The notes under the pieces are model-generated. The model was not told the origin of the DNA. It worked only from the letters and a program-made list of their open reading frames with translations, and searched no databases. Positions 10,751 through 23,412 of a stretch of DNA of 64,000 bases are shown one piece after another; positions within the stretch are counted from its first letter, which is position 1, and each line of letters opens with the position of its first letter. Made by a program: the position numbers and the translations under genes. Source of the stretch: Amborella trichopoda. Lineage: Eukaryota > Streptophyta > Magnoliopsida > Amborellales > Amborellaceae. Location: contig NW_006499881.1 of the NCBI RefSeq assembly GCF_000471905.2, positions 64,510 to 128,509 of the forward strand, written 5' to 3'.

Positions 10751-11130
10751 GTTTATATTGAGCCGAGGCTCTAAACAATCACATTCGAGCCTCCCTCAAA
10801 AATTTCACAAGACGAGATTGTTTTGATGCTAAAATATCCTCAAATTGATCATCTCGATATCAAGATGCATGGACATGAGAAAAAAATTTGATTTCAAATT
10901 TTGGAAATAACGTATTTTTTAATGTATTTTTTTACCATCAATTTTCAAGATTTTCAAGTTTTCATAGATTTGTCGATCTACAACATTTTTTAAGCTTTAA
11001 ACTTTATAAATAAAAATAAAAATATATTTTAAAGCTATTACAAAAATTTTCAGTATTGAAACCATATTTCTCAACATTATTTAAAAGTAGGCTCTAATTT
11101 GAATGTTTAGAGCCTAGGCTGTATACAAAT
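10751..11130 (+). mobile_element. 370-bp MITE family, copy B (best-preserved ends)
   Basis: The left end has TATTGAGCCGAGGCTCTAAA and the right end has TTTAGAGCCTAGGCTGTATA. The core carries TCAAATTGATCATCTCGATA, AAGATGCATGGACATGAG and CAAGATTTTCAAGTTTTCAT. It lies 48 bp to the right of the palindrome element. Non-coding. Confidence 0.85.
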
Positions 11131-11289
11131 TTAAAGGGTCTATTATGGGATCCTTGTGCATAGCACGCAAGGTTCTAAAAAAATATTTTTTAATTTTTTT
11201 TTATTACGAGTAAGACCAGCTAAACTACTCTCAAATATATCCATATCTTCTTTCAAAATTTACAAGAATATCCTTTCAGTGTGGTATTT

Positions 11290-11805
11290 AATCGTGGGCA
11301 AGCTTTTTATGTTTATACTGATCTCATAGAAGTTCTATCCTCTCCCTTATCTAACCGTTCATTTTGAATGGAGATTGCTTCAATCATAATATCACGTCTC
11401 TATATTATTTTATTTTTAATTTTTTTTCTATAAACTATTTTGACACCAAATTTTGGACGTCCATTATTTCATTAAACTCGCACTAGCAAAAAATATAAAA
11501 AAAATATTTTTAATAAAATAAAATGACCACAAATACTTCGGAAAGTTTCAAGGGGTATTTTGATTATATTATTTTATCGATAAATTATTTTTAATATTTT
11601 TTATAGGTACGTCTCAATAAGAAAATGACACACATATTCATATAATTTGTATAAAAAAAAATTAAAAATAAAATACTTTAAGACGTCAAATCTAAGATCA
11701 ACAGGTAAGTGACTCCTTTGATCTAAATTGAATGGCTGGATGGTAGGGAGAGAATAGAACTTCTATGCTGTAGGGGCAGCATAAAAGCCTTTCCCTTTAA
11801 TCTTC
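11290..11805. mobile_element. Inverted-repeat (MITE-like) element
   Basis: The left arm reads AAGCTTTTTATG then CATAGAAGTTCTATCCTC. The reverse complement of 11715-11805 reads AAGGCTTTTATG then CATAGAAGTTCTATTCTC, so the ends are inverted repeats of ~90 bp with gaps. The AT-rich interior includes GGGGTATTTTGAT, also seen in the element at 48269-48676, which may be related. Exact termini and target duplication were not resolved. Confidence 0.55.
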
Positions 11806-12074
11806 ATGGCCGTGTTATCTTATAAGCTTGTTGAACCTAATAAGATTGTAGTACATGCTTTTTTTTATTTCTACTTTATTTTTGAGTTTTTTATTTTAAA
11901 ATTTTAATATGTTATTATATATAAATATATATTTTATTTATATTAACTTTTTATTTAAAAAAATCACAAGTCTTTTCTGCTGAAGTACCAAAGCACTTCA
12001 TTTTCATTTTCTTTTGACGACGAAATCGATGGTTGGGAAGCGAAAATGACGAGGGAAATAGTTTATACATGGTC

Positions 12075-12240
12075 CTCTCCCTCTATATATATATATATAT
12101 ATAGAAACATCCTACCTGAACATCCCCGCTCTCTCTTACGTTGTTCTCTCAACTTGTTGCAAGAACTTTATTTAGTTAACGACATGTGGCACAATTGGGA
12201 CCACACTATGATAAATATTGATGGTGCAATGGAAATGTAA
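12075..12240 (+). repeat. Far-upstream block shared with the AOP-like pseudogene
   Basis: The sequence from the (AT)n run through ATGTGGCACAATTGGGACCA matches 43640-43800, where it sits directly upstream of the pseudogene's promoter-proximal region. Here the two halves are separated by the repeat at 12269-13692. This marks the left end of the segmental duplication. Confidence 0.6.
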
Positions 12241-12268
12241 TTTCTCTGCCGAGGAGTACGAGCGAGAG

Positions 12269-13692
12269 CTAGTGGTCGCAAAAACGAACTAAAACGGTTA
12301 ACCGTACATGAGGAAGCGATTTAACCGACTTAATCGGTAAGCTGACCCATTCAACCGCTCTAATTGGGTAAATTTTGAATGATCAAAAAAATATTGAAAA
12401 AACAAAAAAGATACAAAAATAATATATTAAAATATAAAAAGTATATAATAAAATAAAACACACTCAAATGAAGTTAAAAATGAATGAAAAAAATAGATTT
12501 TAATTTTTAGGGGTATTTTTAAAATTTTTTTAAAAAAGATGGAAAAATATAAAAGTGAATATCAATAACCAATATTTTTTTTAATATTTACCATAATGTA
12601 AATAATATTAAAATAATATTAAAAAAATCATCTTAACCAAATCTTTTATTTAAAATAAAATAAAAAAGAAATTAAGTTATATATATAATATAGGCCCTTC
12701 TTTTGTCAACTACGTAGTAAATAGCGTTAAAAGTTTCTGAAAAAGTTGGGAAAATATAAAAGTGGGTATCAATGACCNNNNNNNNNNNNNNNNNNNNNNN
12801 NNNNNNNNNNNNNNNNNNNNNNNNNNNNNNNNNNNNNNNNNNNNNNNNNNNNNNNNNNNNNNNNNNNNNNNNNNNNNNNNNNNNNNNNNNNNNNNNNNNN
12901 NNNNNNNNNNNNNNNNNNNNNNNNNNNNNNNNNNNNNNNNNNNNNNNNNNNNNNNNNNNNNNNNNNNNNNNNNNNNNNNNNNNNNNNNNNNNNNNNNNNN
13001 NNNNNNNNNNNNNNNNNNNNNNNNNNNNNNNNNNNNNNNNNNNNNNNNNNNNNNNNNNNNNNNNNNNNNNNNNNNNNNNNNNNNNNNNNNNNNNNNNNNN
13101 NNNNNNNNNNNNNNNNNNNNNNNNNNNNNNNNNNNNNNNNNNNNNNNNNNNNNNNNNNNNNNNNNNNNNNNNNNNNNNNNNNNNNNNNNNNNNNNNNNNN
13201 NNNNNNNNNNNNNNATATATAAGCCCTTCTTTTTGCCAATCTTGTAGTAAATGTTGTATTGGTTACTGGGTCTAATAATAAAAGACTTCTTTATAAAATG
13301 TTTTGAGTTCGATTCTGGTGGGTAGGTAATTTTTGTCTCAAGTTCAATTCCATGGGTAGGTAATTTTTTTGAACCAGCGAAATGGATTCTTAAAAGAAAG
13401 TAATTTTTTTTAACCAATGAAATAGATTCTTAAAAGAAAAGGTAATTTTTTTGACCGAACAAGAAAGGATTCTTAAAAAAAAAGTAGTTGTTTTGGCCAT
13501 TGGCAACATGATTCAAACATAATTCATGTGAAACTTAAACATCAAAACTAACCAATAAACAATTCTAATATTTGAAGTAATATTCTATTTAATGTTTAAA
13601 ATACCAATTGATCACTAAAAGCAGCCAAAATCATAACCGGCTACTGGCTGATTCCGATATAATCGAGCGGTTAACGTTTAGATCGGCTGATT
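12269..13692. mobile_element. Dispersed non-autonomous repeat, expanded copy with gap
   Basis: The ends resemble those of 22888-23412: an opening GGTCG(C/T)AAAA...ACGGTTAACCG block and a closing AACCGG...ACTGG...GGTTA block. The interior is a tandem duplication of ~207 bp (12541 onward and 12749 onward), interrupted by the gap. Absence of this insertion from the equivalent place at about 43800 shows that it inserted after the duplication or was lost there. Family unknown; terminal repeats are weak. Confidence 0.5.
12778..13214. other. Assembly gap, 437 N
   Basis: A run of undetermined bases. The sequence on both sides belongs to a ~207-bp tandem repeat, so the gap probably reflects an unresolved repeat array of uncertain size. 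Confidence 0.99.
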
Positions 13693-13742
13693 TTTGGGGT
13701 TGGTGAGGGCTTGCGCATAGAGTGAGGAAGTAAACATAGGCG

Positions 13743-13916
13743 CATGGGAGGTGTTTGGGTGGTTTAGGGAAAAAGTGAGGGAGTGACGTGGGTGCCGTGA
13801 AAATAGAAAGTACAATGCTGTATAGAGAGCATGGGAGGTGTTTGGGTGGTTTAGGGAAAAAGTGAGGGAGTGACGTGGGTGCCGTGAAAATAGAAAGTAC
13901 AATGCTGTAGAGAGAG
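13743..13916 (+). repeat. Two-copy 87-bp tandem duplication
   Basis: The block CATGGGAGGTGTTTGGGTGG through CAATGCTGTA is repeated head to tail with nearly no differences. It lies ~1.2 kb upstream of the intact dioxygenase. The paralogous upstream region has a single copy of this block but its own 171-bp duplication at 43901-44242. Confidence 0.9.
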
Positions 13917-13986
13917 ATAGAGAGACTAGGTAGATGAGGAAAGTGTGGGGACGTATTCACCAAAAAAAAAAAATAAAAAAGGGAAA

Positions 13987-14326
13987 AGTTTTATAGAGCC
14001 AAAGTTCGAAACAACCAAATTAAAGGGTGTCTCAAAAATTTTGCTAGAAGAGGTTGTTTTGATATCTAGATATCCTCAAATTGATCATCTCAACATCAAT
14101 AAGTATGAACATGAGAAAAAATAGATTTCAATTTTTAGAAATAGTACATCTTGTAATTCATTTTCGAACTGTCAATTTTCAAGATTTTTGTAGATCTACT
14201 TGATTTACACTATGTTTTAAGCTTAAAATTTTATAATTAAAGATGAAAATATATTTTAAAGCTATCACAAAAATTTTCACTATTGAAACTACATTTCTCG
14301 ATACTATTTGAAGGGGCACTCTACAT
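13987..14326 (+). mobile_element. 370-bp MITE family, copy C
   Basis: The forward-orientation core includes TCAAATTGATCATCTCAACA and TCAATTTTCAAGATTTTTGT. The left end is TATAGAGCC-like; the right palindromic end is lost. It is absent from the equivalent position upstream of the pseudogene (about 43995), so it inserted after the duplication. Confidence 0.75.
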
Positions 14327-14380
14327 AACGTACCAAAAAAGTAAAAAGTGAAAAAGTGGGTGGGAGAAGTTTTTACCAAC

Positions 14381-14403
14381 ATAATAATAATAATAATAAT
14401 AAA

Positions 14404-14435
<32 letters not shown>
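14381..14435. repeat. Inverted trinucleotide microsatellite (ATA)n-(ATT)n
   Basis: About seven ATA repeats are followed directly by about eleven ATT repeats. The two tracts are complementary and can form a long hairpin ~0.6 kb upstream of the dioxygenase start. Confidence 0.95.
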
Positions 14436-15015
14436 GTGGACAAGTGGGTGGGGAAGCATTTACCAAAAAAAAAAAAGAGTAGAAAACTGAGTGGGAGAAG
14501 TATTTACCCCAAAAAAAAAAAAGTGTGGAAAAGTGAGTGGGGGAAATATTTACCAAAAAAGAAAGTGGAAAACTGAGTGGAGGACGTATTTACCAAAAAA
14601 TAAAAGAGCGGGTAACGTGAGGGGTAAAAGTGTAAAGAAGGAGAGTGTATGTAGTGGGTAGAGAGTGTAATAATTGAACAAAGAGAGTATGAAATGAGTA
14701 TTAATTAGTATGTAATTATTTAGTACAAAATATGAGTTTATTATGAGGTTGTCTCCACAGTTGTGTAATCTTTTGAATATAATAATTGAAGAAAAGAGAG
14801 TATTAAATTAGTATGTAATTATTTAGTACAAAATATGAGTTTATTATGAGGTTGTCTCCCCATTGTGTAATCTTTGAGTATAAAATGTAATTTTTTATGA
14901 GATTCAGTCTCGACTGTGTAATCATCAAATATAAAATCTGAGGTTCGGTCCCCAGTGTGTCGAGGTGTTTGTATTTATTTTGCAGAAGTTGTAACACATA
15001 TTCGAGCTGACAAAC

Positions 15016-18000
15016 ATGGGTTCTCAAAGTGTAATGAAAGTACCAGTCCTTGATTTCTCAGGAGACTTGAAGCCTGGAGCTGAGAGATGGAAAGCCCTGA
15101 CACAAGAAGTGCGAGAAGCTCTGGAAAGCCCAGGGTGTTTCGCGGCCATCTACAATACTGCGGTCCCTGAATCTCTGCAGAAGGAAATGTTCTCTGCTAT
15201 GAAGGAGCTCTTTGAAATTCCCCAAGAAACGAAGATGAATAACCGATCCGAGTTCAAGTACCATGGATATAGGGCGCCTGTACCAGAGGCTCCTTTCTTT
15301 GAGGTCACTGGCATCGATCATGCAGCCCTGCCGGAGAACATTGAGCGGTTTACCGACCTTATGTGGCCCCAAGGAAATACCAAGTTCAAGTAAGTTCATT
15401 CACACCATCACCCATTTCCACAATTTTCTTAACTTAAAAGTTGGGTTTTTGTAAGGTATGAAAAGAAATTTATCTTTTAATCCACCTATTATCTAGAGCA
15501 TTTGATCACCCTCACAGCCATCAACATCCGGTATTCTTGTTTGGGAGATCTCTCTTATTTGCTTCGGAGGCAATCTGAATCGCCTCCAAGTGCATTGTTT
15601 GCCTCAGATATGCTTTGTTTGCGTTCGATCTGCCTTTTTTTTGCCTCGGATCAGAGGAGTTTCCAGATTGTGCTCCCTGGGTCTATGTTTTTCTTTACTT
15701 GATCATAGCTTCTAGCTTCCCCTTTTGTTCGCCTTTCTTTCGAGGTTTTCATTCCATGCTCCTCGTTTTGAGCTAAGATCTGAATCTCCTTTTATCTCTG
15801 TTTTTATGTCCTTGATCTTAGCATCTATTTCTTCCTTGTGCTGCTCTGTTTGTCCGTCTCATTATTATTTGTTTTCTTTCTCCGTCGCCATTATAGACAT
15901 CTTAGTGGGGGGCCTTATCATACTATATTTGTTTCCCTTTCTTGTATGAAGTCAATATCTTTGTTTCCCTTCCTTTATATTTGTTTCCGTCTCTTGGATG
16001 CAGTCAACATCTTTGTTGCCCTTTCTTTCCTCACTAGAATGTAGAAAGTAAAGGGTCCCTCATATTTGAAAAAAGACACGTATGTTAAGGGAAGAGGGGA
16101 CCGGTGGGGTCTTGGTGTTCCATTGTGTTTTTTTCGTGGTCCCTTATGTTTCTATGATCATTCAACGGTAGGACTTAGTTCGATTGCCCACCCCAAAAGA
16201 AAATTCTGAATTCTTTTTTCCTTTATATGTTATCGAGCATGTTGTTTTGTTACTCGATCCTATATGTTTTATTCTTTTACTCGATCTTATGTTCTTGCTA
16301 CTAAATCAATCTTGGATTTGCACCATCACAAATGAGTTAAGTTGGTTCTTTCAAGTGCCAATATGTTCTTTTGGTTGTCTTAGATTGTTTTTCTTTCTTT
16401 GACTATGAAGTTTTTGACTCTTGCTAACGCCTTTATGGTTTGTTATTGCTTGAGTTGCTATGTTCTAGGTCTCTATCCTGAGGCCTACTAATCTGTCATC
16501 GTTGGATTCTGTATTGGATTTTACCAATTTGAGCTCCAAATTTAAGATCTTATTGTGCTTGTTAATCATTAAATCTGAAGTTGTGCACCTGAAGATCCCA
16601 CCAATCCGATTCTAAAAGTTCTTGTCCAAACTTTTTGAGTGGCAGTGTGAACATGTACAATATTTTATTAACTCCAGCTACTTTTTCCCAACCTATACAA
16701 TTATATATTAATGACTTTGTAAAGTCTTTTTTTTTTTGAAAAGATCTATAAACTTGTATGCAGGTTGTACAATCCGTCTTCTAACCATATAAAAATAGGG
16801 CTTTTATATAAGAATACGGCTCTGGTACAAACATCTTGTGAGTTGTATAATACAGTTATCATGTTGGCTTGGGCTTCATAATTACAGAGAAATTAAATAT
16901 TTTCTCACACAACTTACATGTACATCAGTGGAGGTCGTACTTAATTATTGGGGTACCATAAATGCTCAAACGGGCTGCCAAACATTTTGTATGTCCACTA
17001 ATGAGTAGTCGAAACAATCATTCTTCATTATACTTCTATTTCAAATTCTAAGAAACTGAAATTTTAAGAAGATTTTATGTAGAAATAACCCACCTTACTT
17101 CGATTAGGAACTACCATGACCTCTCTCTCTCTCTCTCTCTGCCTACATGCACACACAATCGCACAAAAATAATCTCTCACACGAGGTAATTTCTTTCACC
17201 CTCCCCCCCTCTCTCTCTCTAAGTCCATGGTACTCAGGCATTCCAAATCTCTCTCTAATTTCATGGTACTCATACATTCCTAATATGCGTTTTAGGGGTG
17301 GACTCGGCAAGTAACTTGGCTTTGGCTAAGGCAACTTGGCACAGCTTTAAAAAAGCATAAAAAAAACATAAAAATAAAGTTAAAAAATATAAAGAATAAA
17401 AAATAAAAAATATTGGAAAACACCATTGTATTAATTGGAATTAAGTTCTATATGATTTTCATAACTCTTGAGAAGATTAGGAACTTTTATATATATATAT
17501 ATATATATTTGAAATATTAAGTATTTGAATATACTTTTAAATAATCTATTTGTCATAGATTTCTTCTTCTTCTTTAATCTTGTAACGTTGGTTGGTTTGG
17601 TTGGCCATAGTGAGACAGTGAAGACCGTAACAATGAAGATAACAGAGTTGGCTAAGCTAATTCAAATAATGGTTTTGGAGAGTTATGGTGCTGAGAAATA
17701 CTTCGATGACCTTGACAAATCCTCAAATTACCATTTTCGAATGATGAAGTACAAGGCCCCGGAGGGAGGGCACCAAGTGGAGGGCTTGAAGGGTCACGTT
17801 GACAAGAACATAGTGACGATACTCTGCCCAGACCAAGTTGGCGGTTTGGAGGTGCAATTTAAAGATGGGTCCTGGGCACCAGTGGTGCTCTCGGGAGGCT
17901 CTCTTGTTATCACCATAGGTGATACTTTCATGGTTTGTCTCTCCTCTCTTGCTCACCTGTATGTATTGGAATAATTTATAATTTACAATCTTTGAAAGTA

Positions 18001-19042
18001 CAAAGTTTACGGTTAGAATGAGTTGTAAAAGTGGATCTAGAAATTATGGTACTTCTTTTTGAAAAAAGATCAAGTTTTGCAATCTATGGCTCTTTAATGA
18101 ATGGTTTATATATAATTATTGTTAAAATAGAATAGGTACTCGTATTTTGTGAAAATTTCAAATATATCTTTAAATAATGATTAAGTTAACTATAAAAAGA
18201 ATTTAAATATAAAGTAGTGATGTTTTGGGAGTAATAAAAAGCAATGACATTTTAAATGGAACGTATTGATATTTTTAATGAAAAGCATTGAGAGTGGGCA
18301 TACCTAGAAATATGGTCTTGGTGGTATCTATAGTTCTTCATGTAAAAAAAACGTTACGTTAAAAAAAAAAAAAAGCATAGTAAAGAAATGGCCCCATCCA
18401 TGAAGGTGATCCATATCCAGTCCCTATGTAATTGACCATATAAACACACAAATGGTTCGACAATGGCGATCCACTCTTGCATGCACCCAAGCGTTAGATA
18501 TGTTGCTACAATGATGGGCAGAGACGATTTAGATTAAGATTTAAGGTCAATTTGTATGAACCACTTACATAGAACTATTCATGTTTCTCTGATTTTCTTA
18601 ATTAAAACGTGCTCTGGAGGTGTTCACTTTCATTAATTTATCTGTCCCATGAATTATAATTGTAATCATTCTTCATTTTAGATGTTCCTTTTCAATGACC
18701 CATACCTTATTTTGGAAGAATAGCTAGTTTTTCCTTCTAGAAAATCTATGATAGTTAACAAACACAATGATTTTCTCTTCTGTTTTTTATGAAAATTCTG
18801 TTCAGGCATGGACTAACGGTAGGCTTCATCCAGTACGACATCGGGTGATGCTGAGGGGATATGAAGACAGATATTCTTGCGGGTTATTTTCGATCCCAAA
18901 TCCAAATGTATTGATTGAGGCCCCTAAAGAGCTCGTGGACGAAGAGCACCCTAAGCTTTTTAAGCCCTTCGACTACTATGATTACTATAACTTCTACAAG
19001 ATAAATAAGGAGTGTGGCCTCAAGGAATTCGCAGGCGTCTGA
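15016..19042 (+). CDS. AOP-like 2-oxoglutarate/Fe(II)-dependent dioxygenase, three exons
   Basis: Exons 15016-15389, 17611-17932 and 18806-19042 join in frame across GT-AG introns (2221 and 873 bp) to give 310 aa, the usual size for plant AOP-like (DOXC) dioxygenases. The N-terminal DIOX_N region starts MGSQSVMKVPVLDFSGDL and includes YHGYRAP. The C-terminal 2OG-Fe(II) domain holds the iron ligands H187, D189 (as HVD, where HTD is common) and H244, and the 2-oxoglutarate-binding R254-x-S256 (RYS). No signal peptide is visible, so a soluble cytosolic enzyme is likely. Such enzymes oxidise small molecules using O2 and 2-oxoglutarate; the substrate cannot be read from the sequence. The start fits because family members begin just before the (K)xPVLDF motif, and the paralogue at 44848 starts at the same codon. 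No stop or frameshift was seen. AOP1-like is the best family call; a narrower name would be a guess. Confidence 0.92.
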
Positions 19043-19241
19043 CATCACAACGAATTGAAGCCTCTCTTTCTGTCTCAGTTATAATTTGCTTAGCTGCTTT
19101 TCTTTGATGCCATAATCTATTGAATCGAGGGGTTCCTGGTCTTTCACATGTGTGCTTTCTTTTTCACTATGAGTTAGCAATATCAGTACATGTATTATGG
19201 ATTTTATCACTGCAGTATGGGTGATGTATTTAGTGTGCACT

Positions 19242-19247
19242 AATAAA
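19242..19247 (+). promoter_or_regulatory. Candidate polyadenylation signal AATAAA
   Basis: It lies 200 nt after the dioxygenase stop, in CACTAATAAATATTAAG. The same block is conserved after the pseudogene (about 47555), consistent with a 3' UTR. Position and motif only. Confidence 0.4.
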
Positions 19248-19499
19248 TATTAAGTTGCTTGCCAGTGTTGAATAGGAGTTGGAATGAGGGCGTGGTTTCT
19301 TTTTACTACATTTGGCTAAGAAAAGGCCATTTGGTATCCAAACAAAGATCTGAAGTGTTCATTGCCTTTTTCTTTCCTTGTTCAGTTTCTCTATTGTGAG
19401 AGCTTGCTATAGGGTTCATGCCCTATTGAACTCAATACCAACGTAAAACAATGTTTGAAACATTGGCTTAGGCCAAGGACTCGCGATTTACTTCGGCTA

Positions 19500-22149
19500 C
19501 TCTGAGTAACTCTTTTAAGTATAATATATTTCAAAAATAAAAAAAATAAAAAAATATAAAATAAGGAGGATGGTCGTTTTTGGCGACGTGCCCAGGCATG
19601 TGGCCTGTCTAGCGCATTGTCTCCTTGCATCTTGGAAAATACCTTATGTTATTTCAAAATGATATTAGTTTATTCCATAGTATTTTGAAAAGTCTAATAT
19701 TTTAGAAAGTGTGTTTTGTTGAACATTAAATATGTCATTTATCGAACATTAAATATGCGATGAGGCAAGCATTGCTTCAACTAAAAAGAGTGCAGGTCTA
19801 TGCCGAGCACATGTAATGTGTGCATATGCTAGGGGCGATGGTGTACGTGCTTGCATTGGCACATAAGCTGCCCCACATCACATTAAAGATGTGATGAGGG
19901 AAACAATGCTTAAATATGATTTTATCCTCTTCATTTATGTTTTAAGAATCAAAAAAGAGAAGAGGCCTATGCAGAGCACGTGTAATGTGAGCATGTACAT
20001 AGGTGATGATGTACTTGCTTGCATCGGCACATAAATTGTGCCACGCTTAGGCAAGTGTGCTGATCGGGCACGTGGCTCCCCTTTCTTTCTGCCACTAGTC
20101 AAACCCTTCGGTAGATTGTGTTCTCCGGTGGATTGGCGGTAGAAAGGCATTCCAATAGTATTGGCTCTGGTTGTTTGGTGCACTCCAATAAAATTTGCCC
20201 CACCGGTAAAGGTGAATGCACACATGACTTCTGAACTCCGGTAGTTTGGTGCAATCCAATAATTCATGCTCCACAAGTAAAGAAGCTTGTCAGTTGGTCT
20301 ACCAGAATAAGAAAAAGACACCATATGACATTTGGATCACGATGCGAAGCAAGGCGACTACCTTCCCGCGACACAAAAAGTCACCCCGTGATTTCGTGTT
20401 GCAACATATGCCCACACCGACTATTGAGATTTTGAGAGACTTAATTCTTAACTTATGTATTCACGTTTACTAGTAAAAAGGCATTTTATATTTCTATGAA
20501 TAAGGCTTGTTTCCTCGAATTTTATAACGAGCGAAATGCAAATTAATTAAGTGTTTTATACGAACTTTCTCTATCTATAAATAGGCAATTCTAGTGTTCT
20601 ACATCTTACAGTATTTGTGTATTTGTATTAGCGAAATAGTTTTCATAATCCTCCGTTCCCATATATTGCAAGGACAAATTTGTCTAATAGAAATATAGAT
20701 GCACATTTATTCATACCAGTAAGTGAAAATATTGTTTTTAGAATGCAATATATCATGCCTGGGATCAGAGCCATTGAAACATCTTTTATTTTTTATAACT
20801 TTTCCCATTTCCAACATCTCTCTTTCTCTTCCGTGTCCGTGTCTCCCACATGTGCTTAAATCCATTTTCTCTCACTTTAAAAACATAAAAACCAATTTCC
20901 CATCCCAATCCACTTTCTCTTCCCTTGCTCAAAAATGACATGACCAAGCTTTTTGGACTAGATTCTCCACCTAATTTAATAATTAGTTTTTTTACATCTT
21001 TTTCTCAGCCATCTTTGGAGCTAAGAGAATATCATAAGCCTTTGTTTAGGGAAAAGATCTTAATAAATGGCCTTTGGGTGATGAGAACTATTTTTTACTT
21101 TTTGGGAATATTTATATAAGCCTATTTCATCTTTATTGGTCCAAAGTTGCGGAAAGAGCTTCGAAGAATGATGGAAAAGCGTCATCTCTGGCTGAATTTC
21201 ATGGCAATCAATAGGGACTTTAGGGATTTTTTGGCATCGCTTCTTCCTCTTTGATGCAGTGTATTTTTCAGGGTCATGAGTTTCTCATAGCCATTTTGTG
21301 GGAATCGGATGAAGAGGAAGAGAAGGGACGGGGTTCAGAAGAAGAGGGGAGAGAGAGAGACCTTTTACAAAGATAGAAAGAGAGCCATGTTTTACCTTTT
21401 TGGGATTTTTCCAAGTTTTATATATAACCCCCGCTTTGTCGATACACAAAGAAGCTAATGAAACACCTCCTACACTCATTATCTCTATTTATTTATTTAT
21501 TATTATTATTATTTTTAACACTTTTGTCAATCACTTTTCAATAGAATTTAGGACAAAATTCCCTAACTAAATGAAATTGAAATTCTGGAATCGGGTTGGA
21601 GTACTTAGCTACAAGAGAACCAAGAACGGAAAGCTCTCACATTTTGCACCCAATTATTTGGTCTTCAAACTGTTGGTTTTAGAAATGACTAAATGGAAAT
21701 CTCTGACCCTTACTGCCCAACTAAAGGACAGATAGCTAATGTTGTTTCACTTATTGAATAGCCAACAAGAGAGCGGATAGCTAATGTGTCCACTTATAGA
21801 AGAGCGTATGTAGTCAATTTGTGACCCCAAGGACGCCTTCGGCCATGAAACGCAGTTTCGTATTGTTTAGGGATTTAGTGAAATTTGGAAGAAAGATTAT
21901 AGACATTGACCTGCTTAGAAATTGCAATAGAAAGAATTAATCAGAGAGTCGCGTGGAAAAGAAAAGCATGGGTAATCCAAAGAAACCTTAATGGAAGACG
22001 GGTCCCTAGTGACCTGTAGAAAGGCTTGCCTACCTAAAAAAGAAGCTATATTTTAAGAAAAATATTTTTTATTTTTAATATTATTCTTTATTTTGTAGTA
22101 TCGGAACAGATGTTTCTCTCTTTGAAGGAGGGTGAAATGTCCCTTGTGT
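19500..22149. other. Intergenic region with a ~175-bp direct repeat
   Basis: Similarity to the pseudogene flank ends at about 19500. A block with GAGCACATGTAATGTG and CTTGCATTGGCACATAA (about 19790-19870) recurs at 19965-20045. A TATA-like CTATAAATAGGC lies at about 20576 after CT-rich sequence, in the style of an LTR or promoter, but no downstream gene was recognised. 20700-21480 has several short frames without family features. A poly-T/TTA-rich stretch lies near 21490-21520. Confidence 0.35.
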
Positions 22150-22643
22150 TCACAATCCTCCAGTAGATAAAGTACATAAATCCATTTTCAATTAAAACGG
22201 TTGTGAGACCAATTTTGCTCTATGGGGTGAAACATTGGTCAGATAAAAAGCAATATGCCCACATAATACGGGTAGCGGAAATGAGGAAGTTGAGATGGAT
22301 GAGTAGCAAGACAAGAATGAATAGAATTCGAAATGAATCCATTCAGAAAAATTTAGGTGTGGCATCAATGGAAGATAAGATAAGAGAGTCTAGACTTAAA
22401 GGGGTTGGCCATATGTGGCGCCAACCCAGTATAACACCTACTAGGCGGTGCGAGTCAGTACAACTGGAAGGATTGAAAAGAACAAGGGGTACGCCCAAAA
22501 AGACACGGTCAGAGGTGGTCTGAAAAAAATATCAGGACTTATAGCCTCATTAAGAGTATGATCTTTAATAAAAACAAAATGACAGGCCAAGATTCGTGTA
22601 GCTAAATCCAATTAATTAAAAAAAATACTTTGATAATGATGAA
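22150..22643 (+). mobile_element. RTE-type LINE, 5'-truncated 3' end
   Basis: The frame at 22203-22523 encodes the C-terminal tail of a plant RTE-like LINE reverse transcriptase: RPILLYGVKHW, then VAEMRKLRWM, then IRNESIQKNLGVASMEDKIR and ESRLKGVGHMW. The element ends with CCAAGATTCGTGTAGC and a TTGATAATGATGA tail, the standard 3' end of this family. No RT core or endonuclease is present. Dead on arrival by 5' truncation. Confidence 0.85.
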
Positions 22644-22887
22644 ACAACCTAAATTAAAAAATAGAAAAAAAAAATTGATACATCACTTCTCCACGGCTAC
22701 AACTAAATGGCGAATAGAGTCGAATGATTTGTCTATTTCAGTGACCCCTTTTTCTCTTCTTATAATTTCTACACTGTTATCATAAGCGAAGAATTCCTCG
22801 CCTTGTTGTTTCCTAGGATTCCATCGTATCCTTCGCCGGATTTGAACTTTCCCATTTGTGTATTTGTCCTATTATGTCATTCCAGCC

Positions 22888-23412
22888 GTGGTCGTAAAAT
22901 TGAACCGGAACGGTTAACCGAGCATGGGTTTGGAAGCGGTATAACAGGCCTAATTAATAAACCGACCGATTCAATCGCTCTAATGGGGCAAGTCCCGAGT
23001 GGTCAAAAAAAGTGTTGAAAAAAAATAAAAAAATTACAAAAAAATCTGCTAAAATATGAAAAGCATATAAAGAATGATTAAAACAAAACACATTCAAATG
23101 CAGTTGAAAATTAATGAAACAAAAATGGATTTTAACCCATTTTATATTTTTCAAGGGCTATTTTTAAAATTTTCTAAAAAATATGAGAAAATATAAAAAT
23201 GAGTATTAATGACCAAAACCATTTTTAATCTTTACCATAATGTAAAAAATATTTAAAAATGCATCATAAATCAAAATCCTTATTTTTGAGAATATATATA
23301 TATCTATATATATATAACATACCAGTTGATCAACCTAACCACCCAATACCAGAACCGGCCACTGGTTGGTTCCAATCTAACCGGGTGGTTAGCAGTTAGA
23401 TCGAGCGATTTT
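22888..23412. mobile_element. Dispersed non-autonomous repeat, short copy
   Basis: It opens GGTCGTAAAATTGAACCGG...ACGGTTAACCGAGC and closes AGAACCGGCCACTGGTTGG...GGTGGTTAGCAG, matching the ends of the copy at 12269-13692. The interior is AT-rich with a (TA)n run at about 23290-23316. Lacking the internal tandem expansion, it probably shows the ancestral length (~525 bp). Confidence 0.55.

Noticed and set aside
12710-13417. Open reading frames across the gap region
   Set aside because: They are open only because undetermined bases contain no stops.
13631-13963. Repeat-containing small protein on the minus strand
   Set aside because: The 29-residue repeat is the 87-bp tandem DNA duplication (29 codons), and the frame is on the opposite strand of a promoter-type region.
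20573-20600. Promoter of an unknown gene at CTATAAATAGGC
   Set aside because: A TATA-like motif exists, but no coding sequence or conserved downstream feature supports a gene. It could be LTR-derived.
22203-22523. Novel 106-aa host protein
   Set aside because: It is the C-terminal tail of an RTE-type LINE reverse transcriptase, followed by the usual 3' end.
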